A stretch of DNA of 64,000 bases from assembly GCA_964415185.1 (NCBI GenBank), contig CAYPZI010000002.1, positions 1-64,000 of the forward strand. Reading direction: 5' to 3'. The notes under the pieces are model-generated. The model searched no databases. It had not been told where the DNA came from and saw only the letters and a program-made list of their open reading frames with translations. Within the stretch, counting starts at the first letter, position 1; each line of letters opens with the position of its first letter. Shown in pieces: positions 18,137-27,724 of this stretch. The position numbers and the translations under genes were made by a program. This stretch comes from CAYVBJ01 sp964415185. Its GTDB lineage: Bacteria > Bacteroidota > Rhodothermia > Balneolales > Balneolaceae.

Positions 18137-21091
18137 TTAAAAATTCAGTGCCAGGCCAAACATGATCTGTCTTTGTTGCAGAAAATTGGCGGGATTGAGA
18201 AAAGCCGGTATTCCCGTATCCCTCGGATCCTGAAATCTTGGATCCCTTACATTATTGGGGACATCAAATGACCTGTCATCCCTCAATTCTTGCAGTTTCT
18301 GAGGGTCGTCAGGGAGTGTTTTAAATGCTTCGCCTGTAACCGGGTTTACTATAGCTGCATTGTTGCTGTTAAAAACATTACTTATTTCAAGGAAAAAATT
18401 TAAGCGGGCATCCTGGATGTTTATCCACTTTTGGAAGTTCATATCAATAAAAAACCAGTTAGGCCCGGTTTCGCTAAAACGTTCTGCTGGATCGGAAACC
18501 TGTTCATAAATCGGCCTCCAGTTCGGTTCGCCGGTAATAGGATTTCTTTGGAAACCCCTCAGTTCTTGCGGCGTGTACCGGATTCCGCTTCTCCAGGTTC
18601 CGGATACAAAAAGCTGCATTTGATTCAGCGGATCAAATCCAAACAGTGGTGAAGCCCGGTCATAGGTGAACGTCACATTACTTTTGATATCCCAGGGCCT
18701 GTCCCATGCAAGGGGTGTCTCTACGTTGCTTCCGAAGATTTGCTCACCGCTGATGGCCTGAATATTGTCATTACTTGTAGAGCTCAAGCCTTCAGCCCTT
18801 GAGAAGGTAACTGCAACCTGCCCCCTCACCCAATCTCTGTGCCGTTTTATGTAAGTGACCTCAACACCCCGGCTTCTGGCAAAATCACCATTTATTCTGA
18901 ATGCCCGGGAGACGGGACGCCCGGTCGGATCATTGAGAATGATTCGTTGAGTTGTGACAAAGTCGAATTTGTCCCGCCAAAAAGCAGTTACATTAAGCGC
19001 ATCATTTGCTGTGATTTGATTTCTTAAACCGATTTCATAAGAAATATCAACTTCCGGGTCCAAATTCGGATTGCCCAAATCAGGGAAGGTTGCCTGATTC
19101 TGGAAAAAAGGATCCAGGTTTGCATAAATAAAAGTGGGATGCGGCTGTTTTATGGAATGGCCGTAATTGAAAAAGAGGACCTGGTTTTCCCTTACCGGAA
19201 AACTGACCCTGACTTTTGGCAGCAGCCGGGTTTTGTATCTCTGGCCAAGAAAATTAAAAGTTTCATCCATAAATTCTTCACGGATAAAATCCGGGATGGG
19301 CGCTCTCGGTTCATTGATCATATCTTCAACAAATTGGCCTCTTGACCAATATTCCAGCCTTAAGCCTACGTCTGCTATCAATCCCCGAAACCGCACTTTA
19401 TCGGTAATAAAAAATGCACCTCTCTGTGGTTTTACCCGCCATGCATCAAAACGCTCACCAACCCTGAGGGTTTGAGAAAAAACACCGGGCTCAATTTCAA
19501 TGGGTGCTCCAATCCATGGCCTGGTGATATCTATCCATTGAAAGTCATTGAATTTCGATTGAAAACCGAAAGTTAACTGGTTGGTTCGTTCGGCAAAAAA
19601 TTTGTTAAATGAGCCCTGAACGGTTAATTCTTCGGCAAAATGATCGTGCCAAAGAGTTGCCAAACCGCCATTATTTACAAATCCGTCACCGGGTAATACA
19701 AAGGTAAATCCCTCTGTTCCTTCAAACTCCTGTGCCGGAAATGTAACAATACTCTCTGGGTCAAATTCGCCGTCAACAAATTCAGGGCGCCAGTCCCGGC
19801 CGTTTGCATCTGCCCGAAGGCGTGTAAAAAGCCGGCTAAACTGGAATTCATAAAATGAAGTACTGCTTATGGTATGAGTCCATTTAATGAAAGAGAGGTT
19901 GCTGTCGTGGGCAAACGTATTTGCATTATCAAGGTTTTCCTGAAACGGAAACTGAAAACCGGGCCTGATAGCTACATCATTTCCGGTAATCTGCAACATC
20001 CTGGTATTTTGATTTACAGTAAGCGAGCGGTTATAAGCGCCCTCCAGCCTCATCCCCGGCTTAATCTGCCAGGTGAGTTTAAACATGCCATTCCAGCGGT
20101 TATCCTGCCTGGGTGAAAAAAAGTTGCCGCTTGTCAGTGATGTTCTTACATCATCAGCCGAGACTTTTGTAAATTCATCAGAAAGGGAAACCTGGCCGGT
20201 AAAGAAAAAGTAGAGTTTTCCCGGTAAATCAATTCCCAATTCGGGAAGGATGCTGGTTGTAATCGGTTCAGGCCCCCCGAGATTCAATTCATAAATATCC
20301 GTAAAAAAATTGCTTTCACGATCCGAATTACTTCCAAAATTATCTCTCTTGTGTGTGAAATTTCCTTCGTAGGAATCTCCCCCCGTTCTCGTCCTGACAG
20401 ATACCACCCCCGAAGTTGCATCGCCTATCTCGGCGCCAACACCGCCGGTCGTTACATCCACACTGCTGAAAGCATTGGTTCCAAGGTCAAGCCCAAAGCC
20501 TGTGCCGGCAAGGGGGTCTTGTGCTGAGACACCATCGACCAGGAATCCTGTTTCATTGGCCCTTCCTCCCTTAATGTACAAGCCGGTCGGGTCCTCAATT
20601 ACACCGGCTTGCAGGCTCAGCACTTCTTCAATTCTTCGAACCGGAGCTGCCGCAATTTCCTGTCTTGAGACGGTTGAACCCGATGTTGATTTTTCGACAT
20701 CAAAGATCGGGGCTTCACCTATTACAATGATTTCATCTTCCGATGTCAGCACAACCGGGGCAATTTCGGCATTCAGTTCGGTAACCTCATTTGCATTAAT
20801 TCTTACACCTGTAAAAACAAGGCGTTCAAATCCCACAAAGCTGACTTCAATCGTGTATTCGCCCGTTCTGATATTTTTGATCTCATAATTGCCATCTAAA
20901 TCCGTAGATGCACCAAACGTTGTGCCTCGTACAATTACATTAACTCCCGGCAGGGTTTCACCGGTTTCCTTATCTATGATAGTACCCTTCAATGTCCCCG
21001 TATTCTGGGCGAATAAAGGCCCAAATGATATAATTGCAGTGATGATAAAAAAGGAAATTACGGTAACTAACTTCATGATTATTTTTCTCAT
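18137..21091 (-). CDS. TonB-dependent receptor with carboxypeptidase-regulatory-like domain
   Basis: A 984-residue outer-membrane receptor. After a signal peptide (about 1-28) comes a carboxypeptidase D regulatory-like beta-sandwich (GTLKGTIIDKETGETLPGVN onward, to about 115). A plug domain follows (about 135-235, with YIKGGRANETGFLVDGV), then a 22-strand-type barrel ending in phenylalanine, the usual signal for outer-membrane assembly. No STN domain is present, so it is not a direct signal transducer. The stop codon adjoins the PorV-like gene by 7 bases, and its start touches the preceding lipoprotein gene's stop. Ligand unknown; there is no SusD-like partner nearby. Confidence 0.93.
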   Translation of the reverse strand: MRKIIMKLVTVISFFIITAIISFGPLFAQNTGTLKGTIIDKETGETLPGVNVIVRGTTFGASTDLDGNYEIKNIRTGEYTIEVSFVGFERLVFTGVRINANEVTELNAEIAPVVLTSEDEIIVIGEAPIFDVEKSTSGSTVSRQEIAAAPVRRIEEVLSLQAGVIEDPTGLYIKGGRANETGFLVDGVSAQDPLAGTGFGLDLGTNAFSSVDVTTGGVGAEIGDATSGVVSVRTRTGGDSYEGNFTHKRDNFGSNSDRESNFFTDIYELNLGGPEPITTSILPELGIDLPGKLYFFFTGQVSLSDEFTKVSADDVRTSLTSGNFFSPRQDNRWNGMFKLTWQIKPGMRLEGAYNRSLTVNQNTRMLQITGNDVAIRPGFQFPFQENLDNANTFAHDSNLSFIKWTHTISSTSFYEFQFSRLFTRLRADANGRDWRPEFVDGEFDPESIVTFPAQEFEGTEGFTFVLPGDGFVNNGGLATLWHDHFAEELTVQGSFNKFFAERTNQLTFGFQSKFNDFQWIDITRPWIGAPIEIEPGVFSQTLRVGERFDAWRVKPQRGAFFITDKVRFRGLIADVGLRLEYWSRGQFVEDMINEPRAPIPDFIREEFMDETFNFLGQRYKTRLLPKVRVSFPVRENQVLFFNYGHSIKQPHPTFIYANLDPFFQNQATFPDLGNPNLDPEVDISYEIGLRNQITANDALNVTAFWRDKFDFVTTQRIILNDPTGRPVSRAFRINGDFARSRGVEVTYIKRHRDWVRGQVAVTFSRAEGLSSTSNDNIQAISGEQIFGSNVETPLAWDRPWDIKSNVTFTYDRASPLFGFDPLNQMQLFVSGTWRSGIRYTPQELRGFQRNPITGEPNWRPIYEQVSDPAERFSETGPNWFFIDMNFQKWINIQDARLNFFLEISNVFNSNNAAIVNPVTGEAFKTLPDDPQKLQELRDDRSFDVPNNVRDPRFQDPRDTGIPAFLNPANFLQQRQIMFGLALNF

Positions 21092-22597
21092 TTACTGACC
21101 AAATCCTAACTCATTTATAAGCAATTGCTGTAAAAGTGCATCTATATTGTTATTTGCGTCCAACGTGCTCAAATCCATTCCGAAAAAGATAAAATTGCCC
21201 TCCGGATTGCGAATAGCCACATATTCAAAATCATCAAAATCGCTGGTTGATCCCAAAACCGTCCTGACTCTGAAGTCGGTTTCATAGAGCGGTGTTGCCC
21301 CTCCAATTGGCTCCATAGGCGCAACATTAGTTATTCTCGTGTTTGTTCTGAGAACAGGTAACGTTGAAACCGGTGATGTTACCTCGGTATCACTTGAAAT
21401 CTGGAAACCAATCCCGATTATGGGTAACTCACCAAGTCTTGCAACCGGCAAAAAACTGAAAATGGGATCTTCAGGTGAGATCAGTTTCATCGGCATTGTA
21501 GCGAAAAGGGTACCATTGTTATCAAAAAAATCAGTTAGGATATCCTGGGCGAAAGTAATATTGCGATCCACATCATCCGATACCCAGTATATTGAATTCC
21601 ATTCAGCCAGTGTAATTCTGAGAGTAGGATTTATAACCGTTGGAAATGCTTCGGAAAGGCGAACTTTCCTTCCGCCGCCCGATTCCCCATCCGTTATATT
21701 CCATATATCAAATTCCAGCCCTGCCTGTTCCAGCGCCTGCAGGTGAAACGACAATTCCTGCTGCTCAGTGTCGCCACCGATATCATTCAAAACAAGAATA
21801 TCGGATGTTTTTTCTTTAACAAACCATGAAAAAGACCCGATTTCGCTGGTAGCAAGTGCACGATCAGTGGTTCGGACAAAAAATTCATTTACATCGTTGA
21901 TCCGGATGCCTTCAACGGTCTCTCCGGCCGACCGAAATGCACGCCCTGTAAATAATTCTCCTGAAGAAGTTGGTGATTCTCCGTTGTCTAAAACCACGGT
22001 TACAAACAGTCCGTCTTCTTCTGTTTCCGGAAGCGGAATTTCGATCCAGTTTCCTTCAGTAGAATCGTTAAAAGCAATTTCAGTTCTCAGAATGTTTTGA
22101 AATCCGTCCGGGTCGCCGATATTCCAGCCAAAACTGGCTACCGTAAATGTACTGTCGGGAGGCAGTTCCTGAGAATTCAGTTCAACAAATGGCAGGCTGT
22201 TTTTAATTGGAAACGTTACAGAAGCGGGATCAGGATCTCTTGCGTCATCATTATCAACTGCCCGAACCGAAAAAAGCACATCATCAAAATCCTGACCAGG
22301 TGTAATCGGCAGTACAAATGTACTGTCTGATCTTGAAGTAAAGATCCAATCTGCATCCGGATTATCACTGACTTTTACTTCAAAACCGATTATAAAACCA
22401 TCGGGATCATTGCCCCACCAGGATATATTGATCTGGCTGGATAACCTGTTTTCATCTTCAAGGTTTATTTCATCTACCGTTAAAAACGTAGAAGGAGGCA
22501 TATTCTCGTTCAGATTGCCTTCAAGAGCTGTTTCACAAGCAGGCAACAAAAGTAACAGTAGTAAGGGGAGATAAAGCAATCTGTAACTGTAACACAT
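21092..22597 (-). CDS. Large lipoprotein of the receptor cluster
   Basis: A 501-residue predicted lipoprotein with a leucine-rich leader and lipobox LLPAC (Cys21). The mature part begins with an ENMPPSTFL segment and a fibronectin-III-like beta domain containing ISWWGNDPDGFIIGFEV. The second half has alternating beta and alpha elements beginning around SDILVLNDIGGD, like a Rossmann or ThuA-type fold. I do not recognise a named family. It directly abuts the TonB receptor gene with no gap and follows a terminator, so it is probably first in the four-gene receptor operon. It may serve as the receptor's surface binding partner in place of a SusD. Confidence 0.75.
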   Translation of the reverse strand: MCYSYRLLYLPLLLLLLLPACETALEGNLNENMPPSTFLTVDEINLEDENRLSSQINISWWGNDPDGFIIGFEVKVSDNPDADWIFTSRSDSTFVLPITPGQDFDDVLFSVRAVDNDDARDPDPASVTFPIKNSLPFVELNSQELPPDSTFTVASFGWNIGDPDGFQNILRTEIAFNDSTEGNWIEIPLPETEEDGLFVTVVLDNGESPTSSGELFTGRAFRSAGETVEGIRINDVNEFFVRTTDRALATSEIGSFSWFVKEKTSDILVLNDIGGDTEQQELSFHLQALEQAGLEFDIWNITDGESGGGRKVRLSEAFPTVINPTLRITLAEWNSIYWVSDDVDRNITFAQDILTDFFDNNGTLFATMPMKLISPEDPIFSFLPVARLGELPIIGIGFQISSDTEVTSPVSTLPVLRTNTRITNVAPMEPIGGATPLYETDFRVRTVLGSTSDFDDFEYVAIRNPEGNFIFFGMDLSTLDANNNIDALLQQLLINELGFGQ

Positions 22598-22686
22598 ATT
22601 ATAATTATAGAATCAAAAACCGTTGATTATTTTATAGTCTGAAAATCAGATGAACTGTTTTTTGCTGATCAATTTTATAAAAAATA

Positions 22687-22707
22687 CCCCGGTTACAAAA
22701 ACCGGGG
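22687..22707 (-). terminator. Rho-independent terminator of the T9SS-protein operon
   Basis: An 8-bp GC-rich stem, CCCCGGTT at 22687-22694 with AACCGGGG at 22700-22707 and a 5-base loop. Read on the minus strand it is followed by a T-rich run (TATTTTTTAT). It lies 15 bases past the stop of the 904-residue secreted protein gene and separates it from the lipoprotein - receptor operon. Confidence 0.85.
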
Positions 22708-22722
22708 CATTTGAAGATTTAT

Positions 22723-25437
22723 TTATTTAATTAACATCATTTTTTGGGTTAATACGGTATTTGCTGCTTCCAGCCTGTAGAAGTACATACCGCTCGACAA
22801 ATTCGCTGCATCGAATGTCACATCAAAATTGCCCGCCCTGTGTTCCCTGTTAATAAGGGTTGCCACTCTTTGGCCCAGTATGTTGAACACATCTATTCTG
22901 ACATTTGAAGCTTCGGGAACTGAATAGCGAATCACAGTGCTCGGGTTAAACGGATTCGGATAGTTTTGCTTCAGGTCAAACGTTCTCGGAATACCGGATA
23001 ATCCTTCTCCGTCATCTATCGAGGTTGCCTCGTTTCGTTCGAGAGTGATGAAATTAAATGTTGTCACAAATTCATCAGTATCAAAATCAAAGTCTTCGGC
23101 TACGGCGAGTGTATCCGTACCATCGCTGATTCTGACATTCCAGAGGAAATCAACCGTTTCACCAACGTTTAATCCAAGTGATTCCAGCAAGTTATCAACG
23201 GTTTCAAAAGGAAGTGTGAGATTAGGATCTGCTCCATTGTTATCTGAGGTTATGGCTACAATTTCCTCAACCGTATCGGCATTATAGAGAACCCATTCAT
23301 AAGTCACGGGATTACCGTCATAGTCGGGAGGCGTAAGTCCCTGCCAGGAGATTCCGATATCTCCTGTAACTGCCACAAAAGCTGAATCTTCCGGAGCAAG
23401 CAGATTAAACTCCAGTCTTGGAATAGTAAAGTTGGTTCCAACAAGATCATTCAGATCCCGCGGGATGAATTTGGCCTCACCAAATGTAAAGGTAGCAAAT
23501 GCGTAGAATTCATCAATAACAGCACCTAAACGGGCATGGATATTAACATCACCTGGAAAGCCTGTTTCTCCAACCACGCCGGCACGGGTATCGTCATTAA
23601 CCACGATACCTGTAGTTGGTGATTCGCCACCGGCAGGTACTGTTCCGATCCTGAATTCACCGAAACCTAAAATTTCAATAATTTCCGTATTCAGAACTTT
23701 CACCAACACACCTTCAAACACTTCACCGGGGTCGGTAACTGCAAGGATTTCATCCGTCGTTAATGCAGGAACAACAGCATCCACACTGCCCGTACCCGTA
23801 ACCTCAAATTCGATGTTAGTCAGGTAAGTATATGTATTACTGTTGTTTGCAACCGAAGCTTCCCTTGTTTCTGCAGCAGTTATGGTGATTACATCACCGC
23901 GCTGAAGATCCTGGGTATCCGTGTTCAGCTCAAGAAAAACTCCTGACCATTCTGCTGCGGCGTCCTGAACAATAATCACGCCATCATCAGCACCCGATAC
24001 AATCGTTGCCGTTATATCCATTGGAAGTACACCGGAGCCGGCCAACGGGCTTGGGCCGTCTTGTTCATTACCTGTTTTCTGGATCAATTCAATAGAAGTG
24101 ATTTCACTGTCAGCTACGAAGAAACTGATATCTCCGCCGGCCGGAAACCTGCTTTTGCCGTCATTTGAATCGGTAACTTCCATAAAGACATTTACACTTG
24201 TAAAGTTAGGAAATGTGGGAAGGTCTGCCTGGAAATCATCCCCGCCAATATTATTCATGACAACCGAAGTGGTATCAATTCCGCTTCCGAACCAGAACAA
24301 GCGGACTTCTTCTACAGTAACAGAAGGATCATCATCGGGTCCAACAGCAGTTGCAGTAACTGTAATCACATCGCTCGAAGTAATTTGCACTTCTGCCGGA
24401 TCCGGGCTGAGTGTGGCATCAACAATTCTTGCGGGCTGTGAAAGGACTTCGAAATCTACCGGCCATTCAAAAGTCATACCGCCAACATCTTCTCCGTTTA
24501 CTAATCTTTGATCATTAAGCCATAATACACCGTCCTCCATAGGGCTGATAAAGAGTGCACCTTCACCCGCTGGAAAGTGGTTATCCACATTAAAGTCATC
24601 AATAACCAAAAAACCGGATATATTAATTTGCGATCCATCCAGAGGCGGAACGAAATCACCGTCTATATCAGGCCTTCTGAAATTATAACCCGTTCTATAC
24701 GTAGGTCTGTCATTTCTGTAACGAAGTGATATATCCCTGTTATAAACAAAGGATCCGCCGCTGTTGGTACGGATATTGGGACGGTCATCAAACGTTGTGT
24801 TGGACGTAGTGGCATTGGATATACTGATATACATTCCATTGAACTTTTGATATCCATCAAGATCAACCTGGATTAAACCAGGCTCTAAAACATTGTGAAA
24901 TTCGGAAGGTGAGACCTCCATGGGTTCAGTCAATGGAGCAAATTTCTGAAGTTCTGCATCTTCAAACACATTTCCGTCCACACTGATGATTTCATCGATT
25001 ACCACCTGTGCCGTTTCACCAAAGAAAGTAAGCCTTCCTTCCACGGTGATTACATCTCCTCTTGTCAGGAGTTCAAGCTGATCAAATTCCGGGTTTCCTG
25101 AAGGCTGCACTACCTGGATATACATTCCTTCCCTGTCCATCTCTACAGCACTGGTATCAGCAACAAAAACATGAATCCGACCTATTGTATTAGAGGCTTC
25201 ATCAAAACTTGCAAGTCCCGAACTTCTGGGATAGCTGGCAAGTACTGCCGTGAACTGTACCGGCACATTTACAAGCGGATGATTGGGTATATCGCTAAAG
25301 GAAGTGAGGTTGTCATACGTATTGAGATCACGTATGGTGACGAGCTGAGGCTCATCCTGCGCAACTGCAGAACCGGAAAAAAGCCCGGTAATCAGTATCG
25401 TGCATAAAATAAATAGAACATGTATCTTCTTTCGCAT
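22723..25437 (-). CDS. Large secreted protein with OB-like domains and T9SS type A sorting domain
   Basis: A 904-residue exported protein. It has a signal peptide to about residue 26 and several beta-rich domains. Two of these (about 30-150 and 460-660) look like OB-fold modules, with phrases such as RGDVITVEGRLTFFGE and RGDVITITAAET. The C-terminal 85 residues are a classic T9SS type A sorting domain: KQNYPNPFNPSTVIRYSVPE, then FNILGQRVATL and ending SGMYFYRLEA...KMMLIK. The sorting domain is removed as cargo crosses the outer membrane. OB-fold modules of this sort occur in extracellular nucleases, but no nuclease domain is visible here. It is followed by a terminator. Confidence 0.88.
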   Translation of the reverse strand: MRKKIHVLFILCTILITGLFSGSAVAQDEPQLVTIRDLNTYDNLTSFSDIPNHPLVNVPVQFTAVLASYPRSSGLASFDEASNTIGRIHVFVADTSAVEMDREGMYIQVVQPSGNPEFDQLELLTRGDVITVEGRLTFFGETAQVVIDEIISVDGNVFEDAELQKFAPLTEPMEVSPSEFHNVLEPGLIQVDLDGYQKFNGMYISISNATTSNTTFDDRPNIRTNSGGSFVYNRDISLRYRNDRPTYRTGYNFRRPDIDGDFVPPLDGSQINISGFLVIDDFNVDNHFPAGEGALFISPMEDGVLWLNDQRLVNGEDVGGMTFEWPVDFEVLSQPARIVDATLSPDPAEVQITSSDVITVTATAVGPDDDPSVTVEEVRLFWFGSGIDTTSVVMNNIGGDDFQADLPTFPNFTSVNVFMEVTDSNDGKSRFPAGGDISFFVADSEITSIELIQKTGNEQDGPSPLAGSGVLPMDITATIVSGADDGVIIVQDAAAEWSGVFLELNTDTQDLQRGDVITITAAETREASVANNSNTYTYLTNIEFEVTGTGSVDAVVPALTTDEILAVTDPGEVFEGVLVKVLNTEIIEILGFGEFRIGTVPAGGESPTTGIVVNDDTRAGVVGETGFPGDVNIHARLGAVIDEFYAFATFTFGEAKFIPRDLNDLVGTNFTIPRLEFNLLAPEDSAFVAVTGDIGISWQGLTPPDYDGNPVTYEWVLYNADTVEEIVAITSDNNGADPNLTLPFETVDNLLESLGLNVGETVDFLWNVRISDGTDTLAVAEDFDFDTDEFVTTFNFITLERNEATSIDDGEGLSGIPRTFDLKQNYPNPFNPSTVIRYSVPEASNVRIDVFNILGQRVATLINREHRAGNFDVTFDAANLSSGMYFYRLEAANTVLTQKMMLIK

Positions 25438-25469
25438 ATGTATAGGTTTTGATTGTGGTTAATGGTTGT

Positions 25470-27587
25470 TTATTTAATTATGGCAATTTTTCCGGTTTGA
25501 ACATCACCCGTATCCAGGTCCTTCACTGAATAGAGATACAGGCCGGTAGTTAAAATTTGATTCGCCTCCGACTGTATATCCCAGGCGTGTTCTCCCCCGG
25601 CAATAATTCTCGGCTCGGCACTGAACTCATCGAACCATTGTATATCGCCCTGATTGTTTTCACTTTCATGATCCATTCGCGCTACGATATCACCGGCAAG
25701 GGTATAGACCCTGATTTGGGCCTTTTGAGGGAGGTTAAAAAAGACCATTTTCCTGGTCTGCTCCGTATTGCCGTCCCACGCCGCTTTTACCCGGTATGGA
25801 TTCGGATAGACTCCAACCCTGTTATCCGGGTTGCCGCTTGCAAAATTTGTATTCACGGATGTTCCCGGAAAAACCCTGACTGCATTTGTATTCCGGCTGG
25901 ATTCAAGAGGGCCTATATCAAACCTGTCACTTCCGAAATCAAAAGAGGTAACAGAGAACTGGTATTGCCAGCCGCTTAGAAGGCCGTCCACTTCAAGTTT
26001 GTGCCAGTATTGAACCGTGTCATCCGGAAATGTTACCGGTTCTTCAAGCCTGACAGCTTCAAAACCGGTGTTAAAGCCGACATCATTACCCCTTGTGTCG
26101 AATTCGCGAATTAAGCGCGGTGTCGGGCTTACATCATCCCCGAGTTCAGAACGGTAAACCCGGTATCCTTCAAAATCTTTTTCACCGGTGATGGGATCCA
26201 CCGATTCTTCAGCAAGCCTGTCCCAGAATATTGTTGCCACCCCGGCATCAAGCTCAATTCTGACTTTGGGATTTTCAGGCGGTGTAGGAAAAAGGAATCG
26301 GTTCAGAACTCCATCATCATTCAGGTCCTCACCCGGATCAAGTCTCCCATTGTTATTAACATCTTCACCCTGGAACACACGCTGCATTGAGTTTATAGTG
26401 GTAACAAGATTTTCTCTAGACTCTTCATCGTCAACCGATTTTCCCGCAATTCCCTGAAATTGATCGGGTTTAAGTGCAGCAGATACACCAAAGAAAACCG
26501 TGATTGTTTCACCGGGTAAAACTTCGGAAAAGGGTCCAATAGATACAAAAGAGATGTAATTACCCTCTGAGTTTTGTCCATCCGTTCTCAATTCCTCCCG
26601 AATCGGAACATCAGCTCCGGGCCTTGTCTCGTCGATCGGAAATGTTTCTGCCATTCTGCTGTATCGTTCAATATCGTCCGATGGCCTGAGAAATACTCCT
26701 GTTCCGGCAGAAAAAAGCCAGTAACTGGGCCCGACATCCGGTGTGCGAAATCCTCTTGATTCAAGCTCGTTATTGAGCGGATGAAAAAACTCACCACGAT
26801 ACTCCGAGCCGATCAGCGAGACGGCACCATAGGTATTGAGGCTGGGTGAATCATTGGAACCCGCATCAAAAACATAGGTGGTAAACAAGTCATCCAAAAA
26901 ACCAATACCGTTTTTGTTGAAAAAGGCACTGCCCTGATCTGTAGCTGTAAAAACATTACGGGCAACCAAATCTGCATACATTCCCACATATACACTATCC
27001 CAGGCTGTTCCGGCAGGGTTACCGGAATGGATTTGGCTGTTGTTGGTTATATCGTACCTGAGAATGGTAAAGTTTTCGGTAAAAGGAAAATCCCAGTTAA
27101 AGCTGGTTAGTTCAACATCAGCAAAAAGTGGCTGTGAATGCCCCTGAATTACGGTATTGGTACCGGGTATAACTGTGTTTCGATCCGTAAAATTGGTAAT
27201 AATATCCTGTTGACTGATTCCGATGCCCGTACCTTCGCCTTCAAAACGAATCTGGCCGTCTGCCGTAAATTCAAAGCCGCGTTTACCGGAAGCAAAGCCT
27301 CCCGGATCTGTAATAGCTGATGTGGAAGTCAGCTGTTGCCCGCCCTGGAAAGCACCAATCCAGATTCCGGCTTCGAAAAGGTGTTCAGTACCGGTATTTG
27401 CCGGAAAACGCATACTTGCACCTGCATCCGGATTGTTGCGTACATCCGGCTTGCCAAGCGTGCCGATATTTGAAATTGCCAGGCGTATATCTCCGGCAGA
27501 TGTTTCAGCCCTTTCAAATATAAACTGTGCGTTTGCTTCTGATGTAAGAATTGCAATAACTACAGTTAGTAACCCCAAACATTTCAT
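25470..27587 (-). CDS. Large secreted protein with calcium-loop insert and T9SS-like C-terminus
   Basis: A 705-residue exported protein with a short signal peptide (to about residue 20, ANA). Most of it is beta-rich with no named family recognised. Around residues 405-428 lie two back-to-back loops, DVNNNGRLDPGE and DLNDDGVLNRF, resembling EF-hand or dockerin calcium loops. A fibronectin-like domain follows. The final 110 residues (VGVYPNPYRVKAAWDGN to GLYLYSVKDLDTGDVQTGKI) are a variant of the T9SS type A sorting domain. It begins 32 bases upstream of the 904-residue protein gene; the two probably form an operon. Confidence 0.83.
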   Translation of the reverse strand: MKCLGLLTVVIAILTSEANAQFIFERAETSAGDIRLAISNIGTLGKPDVRNNPDAGASMRFPANTGTEHLFEAGIWIGAFQGGQQLTSTSAITDPGGFASGKRGFEFTADGQIRFEGEGTGIGISQQDIITNFTDRNTVIPGTNTVIQGHSQPLFADVELTSFNWDFPFTENFTILRYDITNNSQIHSGNPAGTAWDSVYVGMYADLVARNVFTATDQGSAFFNKNGIGFLDDLFTTYVFDAGSNDSPSLNTYGAVSLIGSEYRGEFFHPLNNELESRGFRTPDVGPSYWLFSAGTGVFLRPSDDIERYSRMAETFPIDETRPGADVPIREELRTDGQNSEGNYISFVSIGPFSEVLPGETITVFFGVSAALKPDQFQGIAGKSVDDEESRENLVTTINSMQRVFQGEDVNNNGRLDPGEDLNDDGVLNRFLFPTPPENPKVRIELDAGVATIFWDRLAEESVDPITGEKDFEGYRVYRSELGDDVSPTPRLIREFDTRGNDVGFNTGFEAVRLEEPVTFPDDTVQYWHKLEVDGLLSGWQYQFSVTSFDFGSDRFDIGPLESSRNTNAVRVFPGTSVNTNFASGNPDNRVGVYPNPYRVKAAWDGNTEQTRKMVFFNLPQKAQIRVYTLAGDIVARMDHESENNQGDIQWFDEFSAEPRIIAGGEHAWDIQSEANQILTTGLYLYSVKDLDTGDVQTGKIAIIK

Positions 27588-27724
27588 ACAATATTTCCCA
27601 AAAATCTATGTCACTATATTCTTTCGGAAGTGTAAGAAAAAAATTATAAAGATGCTTTTTTACTGTTCATTTAATAACAAATAAATAACATTCGGATTCA
27701 TCAATTTATGTGAATTCAACCTAT

